Below the pieces are notes generated by a model that ran no database searches, was not told the DNA's origin, and worked only from the letters and a program-made list of their open reading frames with translations. Positions 8,754 to 17,267 of a DNA stretch of 64,000 bases are shown here, in pieces. The stretch covers positions 151,136-215,135 of the forward strand of contig NZ_BCNM01000014.1 of NCBI RefSeq assembly GCF_001514495.1. The letters run 5' to 3'. The stretch is from Paenibacillus pabuli NBRC 13638 (lineage in GTDB: Bacteria > Bacillota > Bacilli > Paenibacillales > Paenibacillaceae). Numbering within the stretch: the first letter of the stretch is position 1; each line of letters opens with the position of its first letter. The position numbers and the translations under genes were made by a program.

Positions 8754-10076
8754 TTACACCTCCATAACAAGCAGCTCAGGGTTAGCGAGCAGCTGTTTAA
8801 TGTAGTTCATAAAGTTTTGTGCTGTTGCGCCATCGATAATACGGTGGTCGAAGCTCAGGGAAAGAGCCATTACAGGTGCTGCAACAACTTCGCCATTTTT
8901 GATAACGGCTTTTTCGCTGATGCGTCCAGTTCCGAGAATTGCAACTTCAGGGAAGTTGATGATCGGAGTGAAGAACATACCGCCAGCAGAACCGATGTTA
9001 CTGATGGAGATCGTGCTTCCTCTCATTTCATTGGCACTCAATTTGCCGTCGCGGCCGCGAGCTGCCAGATCACGAATGGAATCAGCAATCATCCAGATGG
9101 ATTTACGATCAGCATCTTTGATAACAGGAACGATCAAGCCGTTGTCTGTATCTGTGGCGATACCGATGTTGTAGTATTTTTTGTAAACAATTTCGTTAGC
9201 TTCTTCATCGATCATTGCGTTCAGAGCAGGGAATTGGCGGGAAGCCGCAACCAATGCTTTAACGATGAATGGCAGGTAAGTAACTTTTGTTCCTTTTTTC
9301 TCAGCGATAGGTTTCATGCGAGTACGGAAAGCAACCAGTTCAGTTACGTCCACTTCGTCCATGATGGTAACGTGAGGTGCTGTGTAAGCAGATTTAACCA
9401 TTGCATTGGAGATTGCTTTACGGATACCTTTGAATGGTACGCGCTCTTCTTCAAGGCGTTGATCAGCTGCTACAGCTGCTGGTGCTGCGGATTTTTTCTC
9501 TTCTTGAGCCGGAGCTTCGGAAGATGCCGCTGCGGAAGAACCGCCACCATTTTTGAAAGATTCAACATCTTCTTTGGTTACTTTACCGTTGTTGCCAGTA
9601 CCATTAACCTGAGCGATGTCTACACCTTGTTCGCGAGCAAATTTACGCACGCTTGGCGTTGCCAGAACGTCTTTGGCAGGTACTGCCGGAACGCTGTTGT
9701 TACCGCCTTCTTTAGCTGCATCCGAGCTGGATGCTGCTGCGGAAGAACCGCTTGTGTCAGCTCCGCCTTGAGCTGCATCTTTTTCTTGCTCCCCTTGATC
9801 GCCAGCTGGAGCGTCGTCTTGCTCAGGAAGCTCACCTTCAGCATCGATAACAGCGACAACTTCGCCTACGTGGCAAACTTGACCGTCTTTAGCAAACACT
9901 TCTGTTACTGTTCCGTTAACCGGACAAGGTACTTCAACGACTGCTTTGTCGTTCTGTACTTCCATGATGATATCGTCGTCAGTTACTTTGTCACCGACTT
10001 TGATGTGCATCTTGATGATTTCGCCTTCGTGAAGGCCTTCGCCCAGTTCAGGGAATTTGTATTCAAATTTAGCCAA
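8754..10076 (-). CDS. pdhC: Dihydrolipoamide acetyltransferase (E2 of pyruvate dehydrogenase)
   Basis: Core of the pyruvate dehydrogenase complex; it moves the acetyl group from lipoamide to CoA. Domains in order: one lipoyl domain with the lipoylated lysine K44 in Q-N-D-K-A-V; an Ala/Ser/Gly/Glu-rich flexible linker; the E1/E3-binding domain (ATPSVRKFAREQ ... GKVTKEDV, about residues 140-170); a second Ala-rich linker; and the catalytic domain with D-H-R-I-I-D-G near the end. At 440 residues with a single lipoyl domain it matches Bacillus PdhC. A 175-base gap separates it from pdhB, room for an internal promoter or processing site. Confidence 0.96.
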   Translation of the reverse strand: MAKFEYKFPELGEGLHEGEIIKMHIKVGDKVTDDDIIMEVQNDKAVVEVPCPVNGTVTEVFAKDGQVCHVGEVVAVIDAEGELPEQDDAPAGDQGEQEKDAAQGGADTSGSSAAASSSDAAKEGGNNSVPAVPAKDVLATPSVRKFAREQGVDIAQVNGTGNNGKVTKEDVESFKNGGGSSAAASSEAPAQEEKKSAAPAAVAADQRLEEERVPFKGIRKAISNAMVKSAYTAPHVTIMDEVDVTELVAFRTRMKPIAEKKGTKVTYLPFIVKALVAASRQFPALNAMIDEEANEIVYKKYYNIGIATDTDNGLIVPVIKDADRKSIWMIADSIRDLAARGRDGKLSANEMRGSTISISNIGSAGGMFFTPIINFPEVAILGTGRISEKAVIKNGEVVAAPVMALSLSFDHRIIDGATAQNFMNYIKQLLANPELLVMEV

Positions 10077-10251
10077 CTGAAAAACCTCCTTGATTATGTC
10101 TCAATCCTGAAAACAACCCTTAACTCCAAGAAACAACCGTTACTGCTAGTGCAATAAACTGTTACTCAAGGGGCTAATGGCTGTTTACAGTGCAGCTTGC
10201 GCTGCGGTGTGGATCACCATACTGCGCCTTGCGGCATGTCAGATGATTAAA

Positions 10252-11229
10252 TTAGAAATTTACGACTTTATTAACCGCAGCAACGATACGCGCTGGGTTA
10301 GGAAGCCATGTATCTTCGATTTGTGCAAATGGATATACAGTATCCGGACCAGCTACACGCAGAACCGGTGCTTCCAGGTGCAGGATTGCTTTTTCATTGA
10401 TTTGGGCAATGACTTCAGCTGCAACACCTGCGCTCTTTTGAGCTTCCTGTACAACAATTGCACGGTTTGTTTTCTTAATGGAAGCAACGATGGTATCGAT
10501 ATCGATCGGGCTAACTGTACGAAGGTCGATAACTTCAACTTTGATTCCTTGTTTTTCTAGCTCTTCTGCTGCTTTCACAGAAGTGTGAACCATCATACCG
10601 TAAGTAATGATCGTTACATCAGAACCTTCACGAACAACGTTCGCTTTGCCCAGCTCAACGGTGTAATCTTCTTCAGGCACTTCTGCACGGAATGCATGGT
10701 ACAAGTTCAAGTGCTCCATGAAGAATACAGGGTCGTTGTCGCGAATAGATGCAATCATCAGACCTTTTGCATCGTAAGGGTTAGAAGGTACTACCACTTT
10801 AATACCCGGAGTTTGCGTAAGCAAACCTTCGAGGGAATCTGTATGCAATTCTGCCGCTTTTACACCGCCACCGAATGGTGTACGGAAAACGATTGGAGAA
10901 TTGTATTTGCCACCGGAGCGGAAACGCATACGAGCTGCTTGAACTACCATTTGGTCAAGTGCTTCGAAGATAAAACCAACGAATTGGATCTCGGCAACCG
11001 GACGGAAGCCTTGAACACCCAGACCTACAGCCAGACCGCCAATAGCGGACTCAGCGAGTGGAGTATCAAATACACGCTCTTCGCCAAACTCTTTTTGCAG
11101 ACCTTCCGTTACACGGAAAACGCCGCCTACATTACCTACGTCTTCACCGAAAAGCAGAACGTTAGGATCACGTTTCAACTCCACGCGAAGCGCATCACGG
11201 ATTGCTTCTTTCATGTTCATTTGTGCCAT
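10252..11229 (-). CDS. pdhB: Pyruvate dehydrogenase E1 component, beta subunit
   Basis: With PdhA it forms the thiamine-diphosphate-dependent E1 that decarboxylates pyruvate. The chosen start is ATG at 11229 (MAQMNMKEAI), with AAGGAGG about 11 bases upstream, giving 325 residues as in the family; the frame runs 17 codons further back without a ribosome site. Conserved transketolase-like blocks are visible: F-G-E-D-V-G near the N-terminus, D-T-P-L-A-E, G-F-R-P-V-A-E-I-Q-F, and the C-terminal region ending in R-V-A-G-P-D-T-V-Y-P-F. It follows pdhA after about 105 bases that contain a 7-bp hairpin. Confidence 0.95.
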   Translation of the reverse strand: MAQMNMKEAIRDALRVELKRDPNVLLFGEDVGNVGGVFRVTEGLQKEFGEERVFDTPLAESAIGGLAVGLGVQGFRPVAEIQFVGFIFEALDQMVVQAARMRFRSGGKYNSPIVFRTPFGGGVKAAELHTDSLEGLLTQTPGIKVVVPSNPYDAKGLMIASIRDNDPVFFMEHLNLYHAFRAEVPEEDYTVELGKANVVREGSDVTIITYGMMVHTSVKAAEELEKQGIKVEVIDLRTVSPIDIDTIVASIKKTNRAIVVQEAQKSAGVAAEVIAQINEKAILHLEAPVLRVAGPDTVYPFAQIEDTWLPNPARIVAAVNKVVNF

Positions 11230-11285
11230 TTGCTTCATTTCCTCCTTAAACATTGACAGTTCACATTTGAATTCATACATGTATA

Positions 11286-11309
11286 CCGGGACACCGGAAT
11301 CCGTCCCGG
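11286..11309 (-). other. Hairpin in the pdhA-pdhB spacer
   Basis: CCGGGAC and GTCCCGG form a perfect 7-bp stem with a 10-base loop in the spacer. No T run follows, so it is not a terminator. It may mark mRNA processing or stability, which would help set different E1 alpha and beta levels (inference). Confidence 0.45.
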
Positions 11310-11334
11310 ATGTTTATGCTTTATCGGAAAAAAC

Positions 11335-12402
11335 TTATTGGAAATCAGCTTTTTGCTCTTCCAAGTGCTTAGGCGTTTGTTCGAACATGCTGTCGATCAA
11401 GCCTGAAATCGTCATTTTCTCGGTTTTTTCCGCTTTTTTGATTTCTTCATTTACTTTAGCTTTTGCTTCTTCTTTCACGCGTGCTGTATCTTCTTCAGTC
11501 CAAAGACCTTTTTTCTCCAGATATTTAGCAAAACGTGCGATTGGATCTTTAGCATTCCATTCTGCCTCTTCTTCTTTTGTACGATACTTGGAAGCATCGT
11601 CCGAAAGGGAGTGAGGACGGAAACGGTAAGTTACTGCTTCGATCAGAGTTGCGCCTTCGCCGTTGCGACCACGTTCAGCAGCTTCCTGAACTGCTTTGAT
11701 AACTGCGAAGATGTCCATACCGTCAACTTTAACACCTTTGATCCCTGCTGCTACCGCTTTGTGAGCGATGGACAGAGCTGCCGTTTGTTTGGCAAAAGGA
11801 GTTGTGATGGCATAACCATTGTTTTGTACGAAGAAAATAACAGGCAGTTTATACACACCAGCATAGTTCAGACCTTCATAGAAGTCGCCTTCGGAAGAAC
11901 CACCATCACCTGTGTACGTAATAACAACTTGTTTTTGTTTCTTCAATTTGTAACCCATAGCAATACCCATTGCGTGCAGGATTTGTGCACCAATGATGAT
12001 CTGTGGCATCAATACATTAACGCCATCTGGAATTTGTCCACCATGTTGGTGTCCACGGGAGTACAAGAATGCTTGATAAAGAGGAAGTCCATGCCATACG
12101 AGTTGCGGAATGTCGCGATAGCCAGGACATACAAAGTCTTCTTTTTCAATTGCAAATTCACTACCAACCATTGTAGCTTCTTGACCAGATACTGGAGCAT
12201 AGAAACCAAGACGACCTTGACGGCCCAGGTTTACTGCACGGTCATCCCAAGTACGGGTAAATACCATGCGGTACATAATTTCTTTTAATTGATCGTCGGA
12301 AAGTTTAGGCATCATGTCTTTGTTAACAATTTCGCCGTCAGGAGACAGCACGGACAGAGCTTCTACATCCTCCGTATACACTTCATAAGGAACCTTGCTC
12401 AT
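11335..12402 (-). CDS. pdhA: Pyruvate dehydrogenase E1 component, alpha subunit
   Basis: Binds thiamine diphosphate and carries out pyruvate decarboxylation with PdhB. The thiamine-diphosphate motif is visible as G-D-G-G-S-S-E-G-D-F ending about 26 residues later at Q-N-N-G-Y-A. The phosphorylation-loop-like segment Y-R-F-R-P-H-S-L-S-D-D is also present. The start chosen is ATG at 12402 (MSKVPYEVYT), with GAGGTGAAG about 9 bases ahead, giving 355 residues; the frame extends 12 codons further upstream without support. It is first in the pdh operon, with a good sigma-A promoter about 60 bases upstream. Confidence 0.95.
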   Translation of the reverse strand: MSKVPYEVYTEDVEALSVLSPDGEIVNKDMMPKLSDDQLKEIMYRMVFTRTWDDRAVNLGRQGRLGFYAPVSGQEATMVGSEFAIEKEDFVCPGYRDIPQLVWHGLPLYQAFLYSRGHQHGGQIPDGVNVLMPQIIIGAQILHAMGIAMGYKLKKQKQVVITYTGDGGSSEGDFYEGLNYAGVYKLPVIFFVQNNGYAITTPFAKQTAALSIAHKAVAAGIKGVKVDGMDIFAVIKAVQEAAERGRNGEGATLIEAVTYRFRPHSLSDDASKYRTKEEEAEWNAKDPIARFAKYLEKKGLWTEEDTARVKEEAKAKVNEEIKKAEKTEKMTISGLIDSMFEQTPKHLEEQKADFQ

Positions 12403-12457
12403 TTTTTTCTTCACCTCAACAAAAAATTTGAATATCAAGTTCCGCTGTTATAATATT

Positions 12458-12487
12458 ATTATACACCTGTTTCACTGCATACGTCAA
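12458..12487 (-). promoter_or_regulatory. Sigma-A promoter of the pdh operon
   Basis: On the minus strand TTGACG and TATAAT are separated by 18 bases, about 55 bases before the chosen pdhA start. Confidence 0.65.
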
Positions 12488-12657
12488 AGATATCCGTAAT
12501 TTTTTTGTGTTTCCTTCCGGATTGTATGTATAACAGGGGCTTAATATTAGTATAACAGCATAATACATGTTTGCGTATTTGACCTATCCCCGCACAACGT
12601 TAATCTTACCGTATTGCGAGGTCGAATGCAAAAATTAACCGAGAAAGGTGACGTTTT

Positions 12658-13392
12658 ATGACGGATTCCCGCTATTTGAAACGTACGATTGTGAAAGAAG
12701 AGATTGAGAGTCGCTTTCTTGGAGAGAAGCGTACACTGCGAATTTATCTTCCCCCAGGCTATAACGAATTGCTAAGCTATCCTGTTGTTTACTGTCAGGA
12801 CGGTGAAGAATTTTTCAACTTTGGTCGTATTGCCACCACTGCTAACCGCATTATCCTTGACGAGGGAGCCGAACCTTTCATTATAGTAGGGGTTCAGGTT
12901 GACGTTTCCGTGCGAACTCAAGAATATGCCCCCTTCGGCGATCGGTTCAAGGCATATACCGCATGTTTCGCTGAAGAGATTATTCCCTATGTAGAAGAGA
13001 AATATCCTGTTCGCCGCTCTCCACAAGAGCGTGTCCTTGCGGGAGACTCACTCGGTGGCAGTGTTTCACTTCATCTTGCCCTGCTCTACCCTGATCTGTT
13101 TACTCGTGTCATCAGCCTGTCCGGCGCCTTCTACTCAGCTTCTCAGGAAATCTATGCTGCAGAGCAGGACTTGTCCTGGCTCTCGATCTGGATGATTGTT
13201 GGATTACAGGAAACTGCTTTTGAAGCGGACACAGGAACCTATAATTTTGTACAATTGAATCAGGATACTCGCGATTTGCTTGAAAAACGTGGTGCACTCG
13301 TCTCCTATCGGGAGAAAGACGGTCATCATCAATGGGGATTCTGGCAGAAGGAACTGCCCGAAGCTTTGCTTTATTTTCTACAAGAACATTAA
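12658..13392 (+). CDS. Esterase-D-like alpha/beta hydrolase
   Basis: Putative serine esterase of the group that includes enterochelin-esterase-like proteins. The nucleophile elbow is G-D-S-L-G-G with S131. The N-terminal strand region L-R-I-Y-L-P-P-G-Y and Y-P-V-V-Y-C-Q-D-G-E matches this family, which uses the D-G loop in the oxyanion area. The likely catalytic histidine is in D-G-H-H-Q-W near the C-terminus. No signal peptide is visible, so it is cytoplasmic. Length 244 is typical. AAAGGTG lies about 7 bases before the ATG. It is a lone plus-strand gene between pdh and a minus-strand pair; its natural substrate is unknown. Confidence 0.8.
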   Translation: MTDSRYLKRTIVKEEIESRFLGEKRTLRIYLPPGYNELLSYPVVYCQDGEEFFNFGRIATTANRIILDEGAEPFIIVGVQVDVSVRTQEYAPFGDRFKAYTACFAEEIIPYVEEKYPVRRSPQERVLAGDSLGGSVSLHLALLYPDLFTRVISLSGAFYSASQEIYAAEQDLSWLSIWMIVGLQETAFEADTGTYNFVQLNQDTRDLLEKRGALVSYREKDGHHQWGFWQKELPEALLYFLQEH

Positions 13393-13554
13393 TCCAACAA
13401 CTTCAACGGCGGCTGAAATGCCGCTATTGTTTTACCTTTGAATGATACCGCTTACATATGTATTCAAAAAAGAAGCAGACTCTCCTGCTTTCTCGGTCCA
13501 TCTTCTTCTCTTCTATCAACCTTGTAGTTATACATCAAATCTTCTGTAGCATAG

Positions 13555-14025
13555 TTAAACTAATGAATGATCCTTCTCAATCCGTTCCAGCAACACGTCG
13601 CAACCCGCATCAACAAGCCTGTACACTTCTTCAAAATTCCCTGTATAGTATGGATCAGGCACTTCGCGAAGTGTTTCATCAGGAAGCAAATCCATCAATT
13701 GGATCAGTTCAGCTTCTTCTCCACCTGGAACGTTCCGTACGTTCGCTGCGTTGGAATCATCCATACATATAATGTAGTTGAAATGTGAGAAGTCTGCACT
13801 CTCGAATTGTCTTGCAGCCATATTGGCATAGGAAATCCGATACGAATCAAGCAAATTACGAGTGCCCTCATGTGGAGGTTTACCCACATGCCAGTCTCCT
13901 GTGCCTGCCGAGTCTACCTGAATCAGTTGATCCCAACCTTTTTCCTTCACTTTGTGTCTCAGTACTGCCTCAGCCATCGGAGATCGGCAAATGTTGCCCA
14001 AACATACAAACAAAACGTGTATCAT
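13555..14025 (-). CDS. Low-molecular-weight protein-tyrosine-phosphatase
   Basis: Cytoplasmic phosphatase of the Bacillus YfkJ/YwlE type. The P-loop C-x5-R-S is at the N-terminus (V-C-L-G-N-I-C-R-S, nucleophile C8, R14) and the general acid is in the D-P-Y-Y-T-G loop. The 156-residue length fits. YwlE relatives act on phosphoarginine; the residue after C-L-G-N is isoleucine here, but I do not assign arginine or tyrosine specificity from that alone. It is adjacent to the TRIC-like channel gene on the same strand (1-base gap), so the two are probably co-transcribed. Confidence 0.88.
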   Translation of the reverse strand: MIHVLFVCLGNICRSPMAEAVLRHKVKEKGWDQLIQVDSAGTGDWHVGKPPHEGTRNLLDSYRISYANMAARQFESADFSHFNYIICMDDSNAANVRNVPGGEEAELIQLMDLLPDETLREVPDPYYTGNFEEVYRLVDAGCDVLLERIEKDHSLV

Positions 14026-14026
14026 G

Positions 14027-14710
14027 TTATTCCCCCTTACTCAAGGTGTGGTTAAATGCCGGTTGTGCTGCCTGAGGTTTCACATTCTCCTTATGTACAA
14101 GAGAACGACGGGGCAGTTTCCATTTATAATGAACCGAACACATCCGAAAGAACACAACAGCACCGAAGCATATTAGCAGCCCAACATTCGTTGTGAACCA
14201 CCCCATGCCGATCGCAAAACCAGCTGTAATTGCCCAGACGGCATAGATTTCATCACGCAGCACCAGTGGTTTCCGGCCAGCCAGCAAATCACGAATGATC
14301 CCTCCGCCTATTCCGGTCATTACTGCGGCTACGATAACTGCACTAATGGGATGCCCCATATTCACCGCATATAATGCCCCCTGAATCGCAAAAGCCGCAA
14401 GTCCAATCGCATCGAACAGCGCTTCCGTGCGCTTCCAGTGACCAATCCACTTGAGTGGTAGTATGAACGCAACGGCTACGGATACAAGGGCTAGCATAAT
14501 AAGCACTCCCTGGCTCCACAGAGTTGTCACAGGTACCCCAATCAGCACGTTACGAATCACCCCGCCTCCAAATGCGGTGACAAGGCCCAACACCAAAACC
14601 CCAAGAATATCATATTCCTCTTCCATTGCTACGAAGGCCCCTGACATTGCAAAGGCAATGGTGCCTATAATGCTGAATACTTCAAAAATGTGCAAGTCCA
14701 ACCTGTTCAA
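14027..14710 (-). CDS. TRIC-type (UPF0126) trimeric cation channel protein
   Basis: Integral membrane protein of the bacterial TRIC family, formerly UPF0126/YadS-like, with seven predicted helices in two similar halves. The duplicated signature G-G-G-V-I-R-N and G-G-G-I-I-R-D is clear (about residues 48 and 134). Family members studied structurally are homotrimeric K+-permeable channels; the physiological role in this organism is not known. Length 227 is slightly above the usual 200-210 because of a charged C-terminal tail. It is transcribed ahead of the phosphatase gene. Confidence 0.85.
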   Translation of the reverse strand: MNRLDLHIFEVFSIIGTIAFAMSGAFVAMEEEYDILGVLVLGLVTAFGGGVIRNVLIGVPVTTLWSQGVLIMLALVSVAVAFILPLKWIGHWKRTEALFDAIGLAAFAIQGALYAVNMGHPISAVIVAAVMTGIGGGIIRDLLAGRKPLVLRDEIYAVWAITAGFAIGMGWFTTNVGLLICFGAVVFFRMCSVHYKWKLPRRSLVHKENVKPQAAQPAFNHTLSKGE

Positions 14711-14769
14711 ACCTCACTTTTCAAGTCATCTCCATGTCGCTCTACCCATTGTATCCGCGAGGGCCGAAA

Positions 14770-14798
14770 TTGTGCAACTACATTTTGTGGATTATACT
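14770..14798 (+). promoter_or_regulatory. Promoter of thiN
   Basis: TTGTGC and TATACT with a 17-base spacer, about 85 bases before thiN and divergent from the TRIC gene. Confidence 0.5.
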
Positions 14799-14883
14799 GG
14801 TTTTGGGAATGTTCCTTGTACAGATCGACCACATTGTATAAGAAGAGAACCAGTTTCTCATTAATCAGGAAGGATGAAATAGA

Positions 14884-15525
14884 ATGACTAAGAAACGAGT
14901 TATTATTTTTACAGGTGGAAGCCTTTCTTCGGAGTTCCTCAAAGAAATCAGTAAAGACGATATTATAATCGCGGCCGACCGCGGCGCCTTATTTCTAATA
15001 GAACATGGGATTCAACCTCATATAGCTGTTGGAGATTTTGATTCCATTACCGAAGAGGAACGGGAGAGTGTACGAGATAACAGTGAACGGATCATCACCT
15101 GTGATCCGGTGCATAAGGATTTGACGGATACCGAGATGGCATTTGAGACAGCACTGGATCTTGAGCCTACCGATATTCTGATGTTGGGTGCAACAGGTAC
15201 ACGGATGGATCATACGCTTGCCAACGTACATATTATGGTTCGCGCTATGCAGCATCATATTTCCTGTACACTTCAGGATGAACACAATTATATGATGCTA
15301 ACGACCTCCGATGCTTTTGTGGAGGACCGTGGTTATGAATATATCTCCCTGCTGCCACTAACCAATGAAGTGACCGGTATTACATTGGAAGGATTCATGT
15401 ACCCCTTAGATCATGCGACCATACGTATGGGGCAGTCTTTAGGAATTAGTAACAAACTGCTCGGAAAGTCGGGGAACGTCTCTATCGAAAGCGGGTTATT
15501 GCTTATTATTCAGAGCAAAGATTAA
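14884..15525 (+). CDS. thiN: Thiamine pyrophosphokinase
   Basis: Converts thiamine to thiamine pyrophosphate with ATP, the last salvage step. Family motifs: A-A-D-R-G-A, G-D-F-D-S near residue 55, K-D-L-T-D-T-E-M-A in the nucleotide site, and G-A-T-G-T-R-M-D-H-T-L-A-N, followed by the small beta-rich C-terminal thiamine-binding domain with S-L-L-P-L. Length 213 is normal. No TPP riboswitch is seen in front of it, unlike the thi operon 6 kb away. A strong terminator follows. Confidence 0.94.
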   Translation: MTKKRVIIFTGGSLSSEFLKEISKDDIIIAADRGALFLIEHGIQPHIAVGDFDSITEEERESVRDNSERIITCDPVHKDLTDTEMAFETALDLEPTDILMLGATGTRMDHTLANVHIMVRAMQHHISCTLQDEHNYMMLTTSDAFVEDRGYEYISLLPLTNEVTGITLEGFMYPLDHATIRMGQSLGISNKLLGKSGNVSIESGLLLIIQSKD

Positions 15526-15593
15526 CTTTTTTTGAATATACTTATTACGATTTTGTAATCTATGATTATAGTTAAATATAATCAAAAAAAACG

Positions 15594-15622
15594 TCAAAGA
15601 CCCTTGATATCAAGGGTCTTTT
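15594..15622 (+). terminator. Intrinsic terminator of thiN
   Basis: Perfect palindrome AAAGACCCTTGATATCAAGGGTCTTT followed by TTCTGT, about 70 bases after thiN. Confidence 0.85.
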
Positions 15623-15760
15623 CTGTATTTATAACTCATGCTGACTCGTCAATGATTAATTTTTTGACATTTTTAATGGTATTTTAATAAACAAACCCAA
15701 ACCGTTGCGGCCCTAAGCTTTGGCGTGGCTCATCCAATTTTTAGGCTGTTACAAAGCTGT

Positions 15761-15766
15761 TATACT
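15761..15766 (+). promoter_or_regulatory. Candidate -10 element of the NlpC/P60 gene
   Basis: TATACT lies about 45 bases before the coding start; the -35 region (TTTTTA, 17-base spacer) is weak. No c-di-AMP riboswitch was recognised upstream, although such switches often precede this gene type. Confidence 0.35.
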
Positions 15767-15808
15767 CGCTCTAGCAACTAAACGAAAACGAATTTTGGAG
15801 GTACTCAC

Positions 15809-16309
15809 ATGAAAACAAACATCTTTGTCCAAAAGGCCGTAACCGTCGGGTTGTGCGCTACACTAGGTTTTGGAGCTGTATTAATGACTAATGCACCTGT
15901 TGCACAGGCCGCAAGCGCATCTGTATCCACAGGACAACAAATTGTAAACTATGGTAAAAAATTCACCGGAACTCCATATAAATTTGGTGCGTCAACTTCT
16001 ACAACAAAGAATTTTGACTGCTCTTCTTTTATGAAATACATCTTCAAAAAGTATGGTGTAAACTTGCCGCGTACATCCGTTAAGCAATCCAAAGAAGGCG
16101 TAGCAGTTTCCAAAGCAAATCTGCGTGTAGGAGATCTGGTATTCTTCTCCAGCGGTAGTCGTTCCACTGGCTCCAATATTACTCATGTTGGAGTATACGC
16201 AGGAAACGGAAAAGTTCTGCACACGTACGGTTCTCCTGGTGTAACGCTTTCCGATTTGAACTCGGGACACTGGAAAAAAACGTATATCAAAGCTCGCCGC
16301 GTATTGTAG
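15809..16309 (+). CDS. Secreted NlpC/P60 family peptidoglycan endopeptidase
   Basis: Exported cell-wall hydrolase expected to cut gamma-D-Glu-to-diamino-acid bonds in muropeptides. It has a Sec signal peptide (KTN start, hydrophobic core, cleavage around A-Q-A-A at residue 35) and then a single NlpC/P60 domain. Catalytic residues visible are C71 in F-D-C-S-S, H126 in I-T-H-V-G-V-Y, and H138 in L-H-T-Y as the third polar residue. There are no SH3 or LysM wall-binding repeats, so at 166 residues it is a minimal form. GGAGG precedes the ATG by 7 bases and its own terminator follows. Confidence 0.93.
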   Translation: MKTNIFVQKAVTVGLCATLGFGAVLMTNAPVAQAASASVSTGQQIVNYGKKFTGTPYKFGASTSTTKNFDCSSFMKYIFKKYGVNLPRTSVKQSKEGVAVSKANLRVGDLVFFSSGSRSTGSNITHVGVYAGNGKVLHTYGSPGVTLSDLNSGHWKKTYIKARRVL

Positions 16310-16338
16310 TTCATATTTCAATTACACCAAAGCGAGTA

Positions 16339-16366
16339 GGGCCGGATCTAATGATCCGGTCCTTTT
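16339..16366 (+). terminator. Intrinsic terminator of the NlpC/P60 gene
   Basis: GGGCCGGATC-taat-GATCCGGTCC then TTTTAT, 30 bases after the stop. Confidence 0.8.
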
Positions 16367-16444
16367 ATATTTACCCGATAAGTGGACTTTCCCAAACTGG
16401 TGGTATGTGGAAACATGATCCGGTTTTTGGTTAAACGTATTCTT

Positions 16445-17140
16445 TTATTGGGTATGCAGCATATAGCCGACTCCACGAACCGTATGAATTAATTTCATGT
16501 CCCTCCCCTTATCCACCTTTACCCTCAAATGTTTGATATATACGTCTACCACGTTGGTATCCATTGCAAAATCATATCCCCATACTTCCCTCAGAATGAC
16601 GTTCCGCGCACATGCCTCGTTGACATGTCGGGCAAGAAACTCCAGCAATTCGTATTCCTTCGGAGTAAGCATTAGATATTCACCCGCTCGACTCACTCGA
16701 CGTGAACGCAGATTCACTTTTAGATCATGCACTACAATGACTTCCTCATCTTCCTGTGTGACATGTGCAAATACACGTAACAGATTTCGCACTCTGGCCA
16801 TCAGCACATTACGATGTATTGGCTCTTCCATCACATCATTAGCACCATAGTCCAGCCATTCCACAATTCGTTCTGGAGAAATCTTTGGGGTTATAACAAG
16901 CAGTGGGGAAATGACACCCTTTTGTACCAACAACTCCAGTCCCGTTTTCACATACTCTTCCTCTTCCTTACTCGTTTCATTCACTAATATAAACATGCTT
17001 AGTTCCGCCAAAGGTAATTTGGAACCATGCTTCAATTCGGCCCATTCCAATCGTTCAACGCAATACCCTTCTGCACATAATACATCTTGGATAAAAGTAA
17101 CCTGCTCTCCGCTGCCAACCAGTAACATGGATGTTGTCAT
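16445..17140 (-). CDS. OmpR-family transcriptional regulator with a degenerate receiver domain
   Basis: The C-terminal half is a normal OmpR/PhoB winged-helix DNA-binding domain (L-T-P-K-E-Y-E-L-L, V-W-G-Y-D-F, V-D-V-Y-I-K-H-L-R-x-K, V-R-G-V-G-Y). The N-terminal half keeps the receiver length and fold pattern but lacks the phosphorylation residues. The acidic pair after strand 1 is replaced by G-S-G-E, the phospho-acceptor position has N54 in L-V-N-E, and the conserved lysine before proline is glutamate (M-E-E-P). No histidine kinase gene is nearby. It probably works without phosphorylation, as known for atypical OmpR regulators; target genes are unknown. Confidence 0.85.
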   Translation of the reverse strand: MTTSMLLVGSGEQVTFIQDVLCAEGYCVERLEWAELKHGSKLPLAELSMFILVNETSKEEEEYVKTGLELLVQKGVISPLLVITPKISPERIVEWLDYGANDVMEEPIHRNVLMARVRNLLRVFAHVTQEDEEVIVVHDLKVNLRSRRVSRAGEYLMLTPKEYELLEFLARHVNEACARNVILREVWGYDFAMDTNVVDVYIKHLRVKVDKGRDMKLIHTVRGVGYMLHTQ

Positions 17141-17224
17141 TTTTTCACCCGGCCTGTCTCTATGCGCTGCTGCATCTTTTCACTGGCATCGCACAACGTT
17201 GTTTGTTTATCATGCCGTAAAATG

Positions 17225-17253
17225 AAAAAGTCCATTCCTCAAAGGAACGGACT
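17225..17253 (-). terminator. Intrinsic terminator of the thi operon
   Basis: The minus strand reads AGTCCGTTCC-tttga-GGAATGGACT then TTTTTC, just after the thiF stop. Confidence 0.85.
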
Positions 17254-17267
17254 CGGAGTATTATGAT

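Noticed and set aside
8817..10157. 446-codon open frame opposite pdhC
   Set aside because: Antisense shadow of a codon-biased gene; composition is unlike any protein family.
15640..15808. Possible c-di-AMP (ydaO) riboswitch before the NlpC/P60 gene
   Set aside because: The leader is too short and the conserved blocks of that aptamer are absent.
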